DNA from: Salipiger profundus
Lineage (GTDB): Bacteria > Pseudomonadota > Alphaproteobacteria > Rhodobacterales > Rhodobacteraceae
Length of the DNA stretch: 64,000 nt
Assembly: GCF_001969385.1 (NCBI RefSeq)
Contig: NZ_CP014796.1
Span: 3,737,501 to 3,801,500 of the forward strand
Direction: 5' to 3'
The number at the start of each line of letters is the position of its first letter. Within the stretch, counting starts at the first letter, position 1. A program made the position numbers and the translations under genes. The notes under the pieces were generated by a model that saw only the letters and a program-made list of their open reading frames with translations, made no database searches and was not told the origin of the DNA. This document shows positions 55,951 through 64,000 of this stretch, in pieces.

Positions 55951-56137
55951 GGTCTCCCCCCATGGTTGCTGTCGCCGCCCAGTATGCAGCAAGCGCCCGC
56001 GCCTGCGAGGGGGCGGCGCGCGGCATAGCCCGCGCCTATGCGCCGTCGAGGAGCCGCATGACCGTGCCGCGAAAGCCTCGGAAATCGGTGCCCGCCTGAC
56101 CTACCCTGTGCGCGGACAAGACACGGGAGGATACCTG

Positions 56138-56797
56138 ATGAAGATTGGAATGATCGGCGCGGGCCGCATTGCCTCGGCCCTTGTGGAACGGCTCGCACCG
56201 CACGGGCACGAACTGATGATCAGCAACTCGCGCGGACGCGAGGCTGTGCAGGAGACCGCCGATGCGCTCGGCTGCCTTGCCGGCTCGGCCGAGGACGCGG
56301 CCGCCTTTGGCGAGGTCACGGTGGTGACGGTGCCGCTCAATCGTTTCGACACGATCCCGGCCGAGGCCATCGGGGACCGTATCGTCGTTGATACCTGCAA
56401 CTACTATCCGGGTCGCGACGGCCCGCATCCCGAGTTCGAGGGCGGCGGCGACACCACCAGCGAGCAGCTGCAGCGGATGATGCCGCAAGCACGGGTGGTC
56501 AAGGCGTTCAACTCGATCATGTCGGCGCATCTGGCCGAGGGTGGGCGCCCCACTCCGTCGGGCGGACTCCACGCGCTGCCGATCGCCTCGGACGACACGG
56601 CGGCGGCGGACGTGGTGGCGCAGATCGTCCGCGACTGCGGTCTCGATCCGGTCTACGCAGGTCCGCTGAAGGACAGCTGGAAGTTCGAACGGGCCCGTCC
56701 GGTCTATTGCCGGCCGCTCGATGCCGAGGCGCTGCGGGAGGGGCTTGCCGCCACCACCCCGCAGGACTTCGTGCCCGAGAACAGCTGGAAGGACTGA
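56138..56797 (+). CDS. F420/NADP-oxidoreductase-type NAD(P)-binding protein
   Basis: A 219-residue protein with an N-terminal Rossmann fold. MKIGMIGAGRIASALVERL and the NADP-phosphate-binding SNSRGREAV near residue 31 are characteristic of NADPH:F420 reductase-like proteins. VVKAFNSIMSAHL near 125 is the second block of the family. In Proteobacteria without F420 these act as NADP-dependent reductases of unknown substrate. It lies between two minus-strand SnoaL-like genes. A GGGAGG site sets the start. Confidence 0.8.
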   Translation: MKIGMIGAGRIASALVERLAPHGHELMISNSRGREAVQETADALGCLAGSAEDAAAFGEVTVVTVPLNRFDTIPAEAIGDRIVVDTCNYYPGRDGPHPEFEGGGDTTSEQLQRMMPQARVVKAFNSIMSAHLAEGGRPTPSGGLHALPIASDDTAAADVVAQIVRDCGLDPVYAGPLKDSWKFERARPVYCRPLDAEALREGLAATTPQDFVPENSWKD

Positions 56798-56801
56798 GCC
56801 T

Positions 56802-57272
56802 TCAGCGCGGCGCCCCGGTCTCTCCCGGGCGCCGCGTCTCCTCGGCATCGAGGAAGTCGAACCGGTAGAAGCGGCGCGCGATCTTCCAGCCCTCCTCCGT
56901 GCGGCGGTAGGTGTCGGTGTATTCGACAAGACTGCGCGGCATCACCCGCGACGAGATCACCCCCTCCTGCGGCGCCGGCTCGCGGAAGACGATCGCGTAG
57001 GACGTCCCCTTGGCGTTGTCCGCGTCGATCACGTCGACGATCTGGTTCGTTGCGATATGCCGCCCCAGCCGGTCCTTCGGGTAGCGCCCGATCCAGGCAC
57101 GGATGGCCTCGCGCCCCTCGATCGGCACCGGCTCGACGGCTGGCTTGTAGACCGCATCCTCGGTGTAGATCGACGCGAAGCCGTCGGGGTCGAGATGATC
57201 GAGATGCTGGCAGTAGCGCACCGTCAGATTGCGGCACTCGTGCTCGATCAGCATGCGTTGAACGGGGTCCAT
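56802..57272 (-). CDS. SnoaL-like / NTF2-fold protein
   Basis: A 156-residue single-domain SnoaL-like protein. RNLTVRYCQHLDHLDPDGFASIYTED near residues 14-39 is the helix-strand start of the fold. SLVEYTDTYRRTEEGWKIARRFYR near 118 is the C-terminal strand pair. It ends 4 bases from the convergent NAD(P)-binding gene. The TRAP system 3 permease genes lie upstream on the same strand, and the 52-base gap suggests cotranscription with them. The likely activity is a dehydratase or isomerase; unproven. Confidence 0.75.
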   Translation of the reverse strand: MDPVQRMLIEHECRNLTVRYCQHLDHLDPDGFASIYTEDAVYKPAVEPVPIEGREAIRAWIGRYPKDRLGRHIATNQIVDVIDADNAKGTSYAIVFREPAPQEGVISSRVMPRSLVEYTDTYRRTEEGWKIARRFYRFDFLDAEETRRPGETGAPR

Positions 57273-57324
57273 GTCGTCTCCTTCTCTCGAACGGGGCGAC
57301 GCCCCCGAAGGGGCGCCGCGTGGT

Positions 57325-58632
57325 TCAGTCGATCAGGCTCGGAAGCCACAGCGCGATGGCCGGGAAGCTCACCAGAAGCGTCAGGGTGATGAGGTCGGTC
57401 GCGATGAACCAGAGCGCGCCCCGGAACACGGTCGAGATCGGAACGATCCCGCGCAATGCGGACCCGATGACGTAGCAGTTGAGCCCGACCGGGGGCGTGA
57501 TCATGCCGATCTCCAGAAGCTTGATGACGATGATGCCGAACCAGATCATGTCCACGTTCGCCGCCTGCAGCAGCGGGAAGAAGATGGGCAGGGTCAGCAG
57601 CATGATGCCGATGGACTCGATGAACATGCCGAGCACGATGTAGACCACGGCGATCATCAGGATCAGCTGAACCGGGCTGTCGCCCATGCCCATCATGAAG
57701 CTCGCAACCGCGCGCGGCACACCAGTGAGGCCCATGAAGCTCGTGAACATCGTGGCGCCCACGGCAATGATGAAGACCGTCGAGGTGCCGATGGCGGCGT
57801 CGCGGACGGCGGTGCGCACCACGGTCCAGTTCAACCGGCGCTTGAAGGCCGCCAGCACCATCGCCAGCGACGCACCGACGGCGCCGGCCTCGGTCGGGGT
57901 CATCACGCCGGCGAAGATGCCGCCGAGGACGCCGAGGATCAGTGCCGGCAACGGCCACACCTGCTTGATCGCGGCCAGCGTTTCCGCCCGCGTCGCACGC
58001 TCCTCGGAGCGCGGTGCGAGATCGGGGTTGGCCTTCACCCGCAGCATGATCATCGTCATGTACATCGCCGCCGAAAGCGCCCCCGGCAGGAAGCCCGCGA
58101 GGAAGAGCTTGCCGACCGACACGTTGGCGAAGATCGCGTAGACGATCATCAGGATCGACGGCGGGATCAGCGAACCCAGCGTGCCTGCCGAGGCGATCGT
58201 GCCCGTGGCCAGCGCCTTGTCGTAGCCCTGCTTGAGCATTTCGGGCACCGCGATCCGCGACATCGCCGCCGAGGTCGCCACCGACGATCCCGAGGCCGCC
58301 GAGAACATGGCGCATGCGCCGACGCCGGCGCAGCCGAGACCGCCGGGAACCCGCCTCAATATGATCTTCAGGGCCGCGAACAACCCGTCGGTGAGCCCGC
58401 CGTTCGAGGCGACGTAACCCATCAGCAGGAACATCGGCACGGCGCTGAAGCTCCAGTTGGCGATGAAGTCGAAGGGAATGGCGCGGGCGATGCCCCAGGC
58501 AACCTGGAGGCCGAGCGCGGCCCAGACGCCGCCGAAGGACACCACGAGCAGCACGATGCCGATGGGCGCGCGCAGGGCGATGAGGGCCAGCACGAGACCC
58601 GCGCTGGCAAATCCTATTTCTAGCATGGACAT
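57325..58632 (-). CDS. TRAP transporter large permease, DctM (system 3)
   Basis: A 435-residue polytopic permease. CAMFSAASGSSVATSAAMSR near residue 107, GTIASAGTLGSLIPPSILMIVY near 145 and FAGVMTPTEAGAVGASLAM near 238 define DctM. Start choice is between two nearby ATGs; the first lies one base after the DctQ stop. It closely resembles the DctM of system 1. Its divergent binding protein is at 59453. The similar orphan binding protein at 6280 may also use this channel. Confidence 0.93.
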   Translation of the reverse strand: MSMLEIGFASAGLVLALIALRAPIGIVLLVVSFGGVWAALGLQVAWGIARAIPFDFIANWSFSAVPMFLLMGYVASNGGLTDGLFAALKIILRRVPGGLGCAGVGACAMFSAASGSSVATSAAMSRIAVPEMLKQGYDKALATGTIASAGTLGSLIPPSILMIVYAIFANVSVGKLFLAGFLPGALSAAMYMTMIMLRVKANPDLAPRSEERATRAETLAAIKQVWPLPALILGVLGGIFAGVMTPTEAGAVGASLAMVLAAFKRRLNWTVVRTAVRDAAIGTSTVFIIAVGATMFTSFMGLTGVPRAVASFMMGMGDSPVQLILMIAVVYIVLGMFIESIGIMLLTLPIFFPLLQAANVDMIWFGIIVIKLLEIGMITPPVGLNCYVIGSALRGIVPISTVFRGALWFIATDLITLTLLVSFPAIALWLPSLID

Positions 58633-58633
58633 G

Positions 58634-59170
58634 TCAGTCGGCTCCGTGATCGATGTCTGCGGTATGCACCGCGGTAAGCTCGGCCCGGGCCCGCGGCTTG
58701 AAGAGCAGCCGCGCGAAGAGCATCAGGCAGACGGCAGCCGCGAGCATCATCGCGCAGGGCAGAAGGAAGCGGGCCGGCCAGATGTAGACGCGCACCGCGC
58801 CCATCACGATCTCCTTGCGCTCGAACGCCTTGATGGCATCCGGCCACGAGATCCACGCGACGCCGCCGTAGCCGATGGCGCTCAGCAGCAGCACGAAGCC
58901 CACCACCGCGACCTGCATCCGCGGCGACATCATCTGGTAGAACAGCTCGACCGCGATTGACTGACGCGTCAGTTCGACGAACCCCATGGGAAGAACGACG
59001 ATTGCCACCATGTAGTAGTAGGCGGTGACCTCCAGGGTTCCCTGGATCGGCGTGTTGACGGTGTACTTCAGGACCACGTCCAGCGTGACGTGCACCATCA
59101 TCGCCAGCACCGGTATGGTGGTGACGGTGACGAGCGCTTCCGACACCCACTCAAGCGGATTGCGGATCAT
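58634..59170 (-). CDS. TRAP transporter small permease, DctQ (system 3)
   Basis: A 178-residue four-helix protein. Helices are near residues 12-32, 50-70, 86-108 and 130-155. GTLEVTAYYYMVAIVVLPMGFVEL corresponds to the system 1 DctQ stretch GTLEIVSFHYMVIAVFLPLALVEL, which confirms the family and the paralogy. The start is set by GGAGGGAGGAGG, and the longer frame upstream is rejected. It is the first gene of the minus-strand TRAP system 3 transcript. Confidence 0.9.
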   Translation of the reverse strand: MIRNPLEWVSEALVTVTTIPVLAMMVHVTLDVVLKYTVNTPIQGTLEVTAYYYMVAIVVLPMGFVELTRQSIAVELFYQMMSPRMQVAVVGFVLLLSAIGYGGVAWISWPDAIKAFERKEIVMGAVRVYIWPARFLLPCAMMLAAAVCLMLFARLLFKPRARAELTAVHTADIDHGAD

Positions 59171-59305
59171 CCTCCTCCCTCCTTTTCCTGCGGTCTGCGC
59201 GGGGTCGGGCGATCCTCCCTGCCCGATTGTCCCGTATCGCGACCTAGTAGCCCCCGTTCTACGGGTCGCCCTCATTTCGCGGCAAGCACGGCCTTTGCCA
59301 GCGGA

Positions 59306-59333
59306 CCTTTAGGGGTCAGGGGCACCGCCTATG
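59306..59333. promoter_or_regulatory. Degenerate LysR-type half-sites upstream of TRAP system 3
   Basis: CCTTTA-N5-CAGGGG at 59306-59322 and a CCTATG half-site at 59328 lie in the divergent region between DctQ and DctP. They are weaker than the other boxes. TATAGT near 59373 may be a -10 element. Confidence 0.3.
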
Positions 59334-59452
59334 GGGTGAAGAAAGCCGTTCCTCCAGCCCGCACCGGGAGCGTATAGTCCCATATTGCATCATTCTCGCA
59401 TTTCGCGGCCGGGAGGGCCGCGCTCGACGGGACATCAGGGAGGAGGGTCACC

Positions 59453-60601
59453 ATGAGGACCATGAAAGCACTGCTGCTTGCGGGCAGCCTCGGCGCGCTT
59501 GCCGCCACCGGAGCGGTCACCGGCGCACAGGCCGAAACCTATCGCATCTCGCACTACCAGTCCGACGGCGAAACGACCGTTCGCGTCGCCAAGTGGTTCG
59601 CCGAGGAAATCGAGAAGGCCACCGACGGCGAGATCGCCTTCGAGGTCTTCACCGGCGGCGTTCTGCTGCCCGCCAAGGCAACCCTGCAGGGCATCGGCGA
59701 CGGCGTGGTCCAGGAAGGCTTCCATACCTCGGGCTACACGCCTTCGGAGCTGCCGCTGTCGAACGCACTTTCGGGCTTCGGCTACATCGAGCCCGATCCC
59801 ACCACCGTCGGCGCCGCCTTCGCAGACTGGGCGATCAACGACCCGGCGGGCAACGGTCAGTACGCCGAGCACAATGTCGTGCCCTTCGGCGGCTTCTCGA
59901 CGCCGACGTACCCAGCGATCTGCAACACCGACGAGCCGGTCACCACGCTCGAGGACCTGCAGGGCCTCAAGATCCGCTTCCCCGGTGGCCTGACCTCGAA
60001 GCTCGCACAGGACCTGGGCGTGATCCCGGTCAACATTCCGGCCCCCGAGATCTACCAGGCGCTTCAGACCGGCCAGATCGACTGTGCCGGCATCCTCGCG
60101 GCGTGGCTGAACATCGACAACTCGCTCGACGAGGTGTCGAAGTCCGTGACGCTGCTGGGCTGGGAAGGCAGCTTCAACTCGCCGCTGCAGCTCTTCAACA
60201 AGGACTTCTGGCAGAGCCTGACCGATGATCAGCGCGCCGAGATCATCAAGCTCGCCGCCCGCGCCCACGCCAAGGCACAGATCGACTTCAACAGTTCCAA
60301 CCAGAAGGCGCTCGACACCACCGCCTCCAAGGGTCACCCCGTGGTCGAGCCCGACGAGAGCATCCAGAACGCCGTGCAGGAATGGATCGACAACGGTCTC
60401 GGCGACCGCGCCGCGGTGGCCCGCGATGCCTACGGCGTCGAGGATCCCGAAGCGCTCTTCGCCTCCTTCGAGCCCTACATCGAGAAATGGCGCGAGCTGA
60501 TTTCGAACATGGATGATCCGCTCGACGAAGACGAGCTCACCCAGGTCTTCTACGACAACCTCTACGGAGAGCTCGACCCGGCGGAATACGGCATGAACTG
60601 A
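59453..60601 (+). CDS. TRAP transporter solute-binding protein, DctP (system 3)
   Basis: A 382-residue periplasmic binding protein with signal peptide ending at AQA/ETY near residue 27. GLKIRFPGGLTSKLAQDLG near 175, and the NIPAPEIYQALQTGQIDCAG block near 193, are shared almost word for word with the orphan protein at 6280. The ligand is probably the same or very close. It is served by the divergent DctQM pair. GGAGGAGGG precedes the ATG. An intrinsic terminator follows. Confidence 0.93.
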   Translation: MRTMKALLLAGSLGALAATGAVTGAQAETYRISHYQSDGETTVRVAKWFAEEIEKATDGEIAFEVFTGGVLLPAKATLQGIGDGVVQEGFHTSGYTPSELPLSNALSGFGYIEPDPTTVGAAFADWAINDPAGNGQYAEHNVVPFGGFSTPTYPAICNTDEPVTTLEDLQGLKIRFPGGLTSKLAQDLGVIPVNIPAPEIYQALQTGQIDCAGILAAWLNIDNSLDEVSKSVTLLGWEGSFNSPLQLFNKDFWQSLTDDQRAEIIKLAARAHAKAQIDFNSSNQKALDTTASKGHPVVEPDESIQNAVQEWIDNGLGDRAAVARDAYGVEDPEALFASFEPYIEKWRELISNMDDPLDEDELTQVFYDNLYGELDPAEYGMN

Positions 60602-60632
60602 TCGACTGCCCCGACGCGGGACGCAGTCCGAA

Positions 60633-60659
60633 GGCGGGGTCCCCGAGGCCCCGCCTTTT
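60633..60659 (+). terminator. Intrinsic terminator
   Basis: A 7-bp stem (GGCGGGG / CCCCGCC, 9-base loop) followed by TTTTCCTTT, directly downstream of the TRAP system 3 binding-protein gene. Confidence 0.75.
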
Positions 60660-60741
60660 CCTTTGCCCCCCTTCGCCCTATCCGCCCTTGCGCCCACCGC
60701 CGCGTTGCGGTCCCTTTGGGCGACTGCACGGGGGCCTTCAG

Positions 60742-61557
60742 ATGAGCGAAATCGGCACACCGACCTATTACAGCCGGGTCGAACGCTGGGAATGCGATTA
60801 CAACAACCACTGGAACGCGCGCTACTACGGCCGCAGCTTCCAGATGGCCGCCGAGGCGCTGGCAACGCCGCCCGGCGCCAGTGGTCCGGGGGGCGCGACC
60901 ACGCCCCTGCGCCACCTGCGCTTCCACAGCGAGCTTTTCGTCTCGGCCCCGGTCTCGGTGCGCAGCGCCCGCCTGGCGTCGGGCCCGCACGAGGGCGCGA
61001 TCGTGCATCTTCTCAGCAGCGGTGACACCCTGTCGGCCACGGCACTCGATCTGCCGGGCGGCAACGCCGGGCTTCCTCCGGTCGACCCCGAGGACGTGCC
61101 GCTCGCCCTGCCCCGCGGTCTTGACCTAGATCCCATGGGCGACTGGCCCGCGGAGGGCCGTTACGACCTTACGGTTCCGCTCGGACCGGTGCGCCCGTCC
61201 GATCTAGACCATACCGGCGAGATGCTCTTCGAGCAGATCATCCGCCACAGCTCGGTCTCTTCGCATGCACAGCTCAACGGGCTTGGGCTGACGCCGGAAT
61301 TCTCGAACGAGACCGGCATCAACCGGATGGGCGTCGAGTTCCTGGTGTCGCGCGGTATCGCCCCGGCCGCGGGCACGCCGCTCTTCGCGAAATCGAAGCT
61401 CCAGCGCATCAAGGGCAAGAGCTTCTGGTGCGCGCACCGCATCGTTACCGATCTCGGAGAGACCGTCGCCACCATCGAGCAATGCCTTCTGACGGTGGAC
61501 CTGAACACCCGCAAGGCCGTTGCCGTGCCGGACTTCCTTTACAAGGCACTGGACTAG
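60742..61557 (+). CDS. Double-hotdog thioesterase-like protein
   Basis: A 271-residue paralogue of the protein at 10251. The N-terminal module has RWECDYNNHWNARYYGRSF near residue 14 with the candidate catalytic Asp. The second module starts near residue 150 and contains SFWCAHRIVTDLGETVATIEQC near 228. The chosen ATG is preceded only by a GGGGG stretch; upstream frame is shadow. It lies alone between the TRAP system 3 binding protein and a convergent EamA transporter. Acyl-CoA thioester hydrolysis is the likely activity. Two copies in one window suggest a role tied to these pathways. Confidence 0.65.
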   Translation: MSEIGTPTYYSRVERWECDYNNHWNARYYGRSFQMAAEALATPPGASGPGGATTPLRHLRFHSELFVSAPVSVRSARLASGPHEGAIVHLLSSGDTLSATALDLPGGNAGLPPVDPEDVPLALPRGLDLDPMGDWPAEGRYDLTVPLGPVRPSDLDHTGEMLFEQIIRHSSVSSHAQLNGLGLTPEFSNETGINRMGVEFLVSRGIAPAAGTPLFAKSKLQRIKGKSFWCAHRIVTDLGETVATIEQCLLTVDLNTRKAVAVPDFLYKALD

Positions 61558-61566
61558 GCCGGCGGC

Positions 61567-62517
61567 TCAGGGCGACGGCGGCAGCTTGCGCTTGCTGACC
61601 GGCCCGCCCGCGCGGCTCTCGCGCCAGAGGATGAACAGGCCCGCGGCGACCACCATCGCCCCGCCGACCAGCGTGTTGATCCCCGGCACGTCGTCGAAGA
61701 TCAGCCACCCCAGCGTGATCGCGAAGAGCAGCGAGGTATACTCGAAGGACGCCGTGACCGACGCCGGCGCGGCCTGAAGGCTCAGCGCCATGCACAGTTG
61801 CCCGAACCCGCCGAGGATACCGCAGAGCACCAGCAGCCCCGCCTGTTCCCAGGTCAGGGGCACCCAGCCGCCAATGGCGGAGAGCGCAAGCAGCGACGAC
61901 GAAATCAACCAGAAGTAGGCGGCGATCGTGGTCGGTGCCTCGGTCTTCACGAGGCCGCGCACCAGCAGGAAGACCACCGCCACGCCGGCGGCGGCGATCA
62001 GCGCCGCGGCAATGCCGATCAGCTCGGCGCGGCTCAGCTCTCCGGTACCGCTGGTGAGCATCGAGAGGTTCGGCCAGGTGATGACGAGCACGCCGAGAAA
62101 ACCGAAGGCGACGGCGCCCCAACGGTTCGGCCCCACGACCTCGCGCAGGAAGAGCGCCGAGAACGCCACAACGAAGAGCGGCTGGGTGTATTGCAGCGTC
62201 ACCGCCTCGGGCAGCGGCAGCGCCTGAACCGCGACGAAAGTCAGCCCCATCATCGTCAGCCCAAGCGTGGTTCGCGTCACGTGGCCGAAGATCCGCTTGG
62301 TCCGGAAGGCTGCGGTCAACTCGCCCCGCAGGATCAGGAGCCCCGCGATGGGAAGGATCGAGAAGAAGCAGCGGAAGAACATCAGCTCTCCCAGGGGGAC
62401 GTCGTCGATCAGCTTGACGAGGGTCAGCATCAGAACGATGCAGATGACGTAGAGCACCTTGAAGAAGATGCCCCGCAAATGCGACTCGCGCGGGTCGCTC
62501 AGCGCGATATGGGTCAT
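61567..62517 (-). CDS. EamA/DMT-family transporter
   Basis: A 316-residue membrane protein with about ten hydrophobic helices arranged as two EamA repeats (residues 15-150 and 165-300). LPLPEAVTLQYTQPLFVVAFSAL near 95, and SLQAAPASVTASFEYTSLLFAI near 245, are the conserved helix-loop blocks. Such proteins export metabolites or amino acids. It could release accumulated hydroxy acids or other intermediates, but the substrate cannot be read. It is divergent from the CaiB gene across a 191-base gap. Confidence 0.88.
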   Translation of the reverse strand: MTHIALSDPRESHLRGIFFKVLYVICIVLMLTLVKLIDDVPLGELMFFRCFFSILPIAGLLILRGELTAAFRTKRIFGHVTRTTLGLTMMGLTFVAVQALPLPEAVTLQYTQPLFVVAFSALFLREVVGPNRWGAVAFGFLGVLVITWPNLSMLTSGTGELSRAELIGIAAALIAAAGVAVVFLLVRGLVKTEAPTTIAAYFWLISSSLLALSAIGGWVPLTWEQAGLLVLCGILGGFGQLCMALSLQAAPASVTASFEYTSLLFAITLGWLIFDDVPGINTLVGGAMVVAAGLFILWRESRAGGPVSKRKLPPSP

Positions 62518-62549
62518 GGCAGCCCCTCCTCACGGGCCGACTCCAGTCT

Positions 62550-62611
62550 GCCCAAGGTTGCGCGGCGCTCCCAGCCCGCCCGGCACGGTCATAGGCCCAA
62601 GGTGGCGCAGC
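62550..62611. promoter_or_regulatory. Direct repeat in the EamA/CaiB divergent promoter
   Basis: GCCCAAGG-x7-GC segments at 62550-62566 and 62595-62611 match at 15 of 17 bases, with starts 45 bases apart. The second overlaps a CATAGG half-site at 62590. They may be paired operator sites. Confidence 0.35.
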
Positions 62612-62708
62612 CGAAGGGAAAAGCTCGGCGGTCCGCGAAGGGCGTCGTCCGCCACCCGGCCGGGATGATAACAAGTCCGCAGCACGAGACACAGGGAGCG
62701 AGACCATC

Positions 62709-63932
62709 ATGCAAGGCATTCTCGAGGGCATCCGGGTTCTTGATTTCGGGCGGTGGATCGCCGGACCGTATTGCGCCCACCTGCTGGCCAGCTTCGGTGC
62801 CGACGTGGTGCGCATCGAGCGGCCACGCGGCGAGGACGACCGATTTCTCATGCCGGTCACCGAGCACGGCGAGGGCGCGCAGTTCCTCCAGTGCAACGGC
62901 GGCAAGCGCTGCCTCGCGCTGCACATGACCTCGCCCGAGGGGCGCGAGGCGATCCGCAAGATGATCGCCCAGGCCGACGTGGTCGTGGCGAACTACTCGC
63001 CGAGCGCGCTGAAGTATTTCGGCCTCGACTACGAGACGCTCAGGGAGATCAAGCCCGACATCATCCTTGCCAGCGCCAGCGCCTACGGCACCAGGGGGCC
63101 GATGGCCGAACGGATCGGCTTCGACGGGGTCGGCCAGGCGGTGAGCGGCGCTGTCTGGCTCACCGGCGAGGAAGGCAAGCCGCATCGCGCGGCCACGGCG
63201 CCCATCGATTTCGCCACCTCGCTGTCGCTGGCCTACGGAACACTCGCCGCGATCATCCGCAAGATGCGCACCGGCGAAGGCACCAATGTCGAGGCATCGC
63301 TGGTAGGCACATCGCTGAACCTCACCAACCAGATCCTGATGGAAGAGGCGACCGGCTTCCGCCATCGCACCCCCATCGGCAACCGCAGCCCCATGTCGGG
63401 GCCCTCTGACATCTTCAAGGCGCGCGACGGCTGGTTCATCATGCAGGTGATCGGGCAGAAGGTCTTCCAGCGCTGGTGCAAGATCGTCGAACGCGAAGAC
63501 CTGCTGGACGATCCGCGCTTCGCGACGGATGACAAGCGTGGCGCGAATGGCGAGGAACTCAGCGCAATCATGCAGAAGTGGTGCGCCGACAAGACGCGCG
63601 ACGAATGCATCGACATCCTCGGCAACGCGAGCATCGGCTGCGGCCCGGTCCTGTCGCCGGCCGAGGTCACGGGCGGAGCGCTCGACCTGCGCGAGACCTT
63701 CATGCGCGACGTGGCGTTCCCGGGCTCAGCGCCCTTCCCGCTGGTGCCGCCGCCGGCGCAGCTGTCGGCCGGGAGCGTCGCCTTCGACCGTCCGCCACTT
63801 CTGGGCGAGCACAGCGCCGAGGTCCTCTCGGACTACGGGTTCTCGGAGGCGGAGATTGCCGCCATGTGCGAAGCCGGCACCGTAAAGCTCGGCGATGCTG
63901 AAATTCCCGCCCCGCGCGCAGAAGCCGGCTGA
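62709..63932 (+). CDS. CaiB/BaiF family III CoA-transferase
   Basis: A 407-residue class III CoA-transferase. LEGIRVLDFGRWIAGPYCAHLLA and VVRIERPRGEDDRF are the typical N-terminus. RIGFDGVGQAVSGAVWLTG near residue 137 carries the conserved Asp. GTNVEASLVGTSLNLTNQILMEEATG near 195 follows the family. It is clearly different from the CaiB protein in the acyl-CoA operon. It probably activates an organic acid by CoA exchange. Nothing identifiable follows in the last 68 bases. Confidence 0.88.
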   Translation: MQGILEGIRVLDFGRWIAGPYCAHLLASFGADVVRIERPRGEDDRFLMPVTEHGEGAQFLQCNGGKRCLALHMTSPEGREAIRKMIAQADVVVANYSPSALKYFGLDYETLREIKPDIILASASAYGTRGPMAERIGFDGVGQAVSGAVWLTGEEGKPHRAATAPIDFATSLSLAYGTLAAIIRKMRTGEGTNVEASLVGTSLNLTNQILMEEATGFRHRTPIGNRSPMSGPSDIFKARDGWFIMQVIGQKVFQRWCKIVEREDLLDDPRFATDDKRGANGEELSAIMQKWCADKTRDECIDILGNASIGCGPVLSPAEVTGGALDLRETFMRDVAFPGSAPFPLVPPPAQLSAGSVAFDRPPLLGEHSAEVLSDYGFSEAEIAAMCEAGTVKLGDAEIPAPRAEAG

Positions 63933-64000
63933 CTGCACGCGCTTCAAGACACATTCGCGGTGCGGCCCCCTGCCCCGCGAGACGCAATGACGAAGGCGCG

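Noticed and set aside
1..64000. CRISPR arrays, tRNA/rRNA genes, insertion sequences, prophage
   Set aside because: No regular spaced repeats, cloverleaf-like segments, transposase or phage structural genes were seen.

Overview
The window reads as accessory catabolic chromosome of a marine-type alphaproteobacterium, most likely Rhodobacterales (Roseobacter group). The reasons are the high GC content, three complete TRAP transporters plus an orphan TRAP binding protein, two CUT2-type ABC importers, stacked acyl-CoA and SDR enzymes, and an intergenic GGGGGC-TCT-GCCCCC element followed by a GGTATTTT tail, which I associate from memory with that order. I see no rRNA, tRNA, IS element, phage gene or CRISPR array. 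All functions are assigned from sequence motifs read by eye.

Layout. 1-591: tail of a membrane protein. 666-5861 (minus): five-gene redox cluster (PrpD-like, Old Yellow Enzyme, two SDRs, MDR reductase). 6280-9426 (plus): orphan TRAP binding protein, SDR, zinc alcohol dehydrogenase. 9445-11850 (minus): shikimate-dehydrogenase-like protein, double-hotdog thioesterase-like protein, SDR without its catalytic residues. 12053-19977 (plus): ABC cassette 1 with two tandem binding proteins. 20317-31965 (minus): twelve-gene acyl-CoA operon ending in a TetR regulator. 32218-34786: zinc alcohol dehydrogenase, COG3618-like amidohydrolase, cupin. 35040-44288 (plus): molybdenum hydroxylase large subunit, then ABC cassette 2. 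44550-49049 (plus): TRAP system 1 and a second PrpD-like protein. 49068-53244 (minus) and 53584 (plus): molybdenum hydroxylase FAD and FeS subunits with a metallo-beta-lactamase-fold hydrolase, and TRAP system 2. 54823-57272: MaoC, two SnoaL-like proteins, an F420/NADP-type reductase. 57325-60601: TRAP system 3. 60742-63932: second thioesterase-like protein, EamA exporter, CaiB CoA-transferase.

The most unusual content is the pair of paralogous ABC cassettes. In each, one permease is fused to a C-terminal strictosidine-synthase/SMP-30-like six-bladed propeller that keeps the metal-ligand motifs. The next gene is a stand-alone relative that has lost the Asn and Asp ligand motifs, and the two-domain ATPase follows. 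With overlapping stops and starts, this looks like an import-coupled lactone or ester hydrolase with a pseudo-enzyme partner.

The acyl-CoA operon contains an ACAD10/11-type pair (phosphotransferase kinase plus acyl-CoA dehydrogenase, start overlapping stop), as used for 4-hydroxyacyl-CoA catabolism. A 4-hydroxy acid is what a gamma-lactonase releases. Similar TetR-type palindromes lie in the promoter spacers of ABC cassette 1 and of this operon, so the two may form one regulon. A second motif, CCTWTG-N5-CAWAGG (a T-N11-A LysR-type box), recurs in most divergent promoter regions, although no LysR gene is present in the window. The lactone model is inference; the gene fusions, operators and gene order are directly visible.
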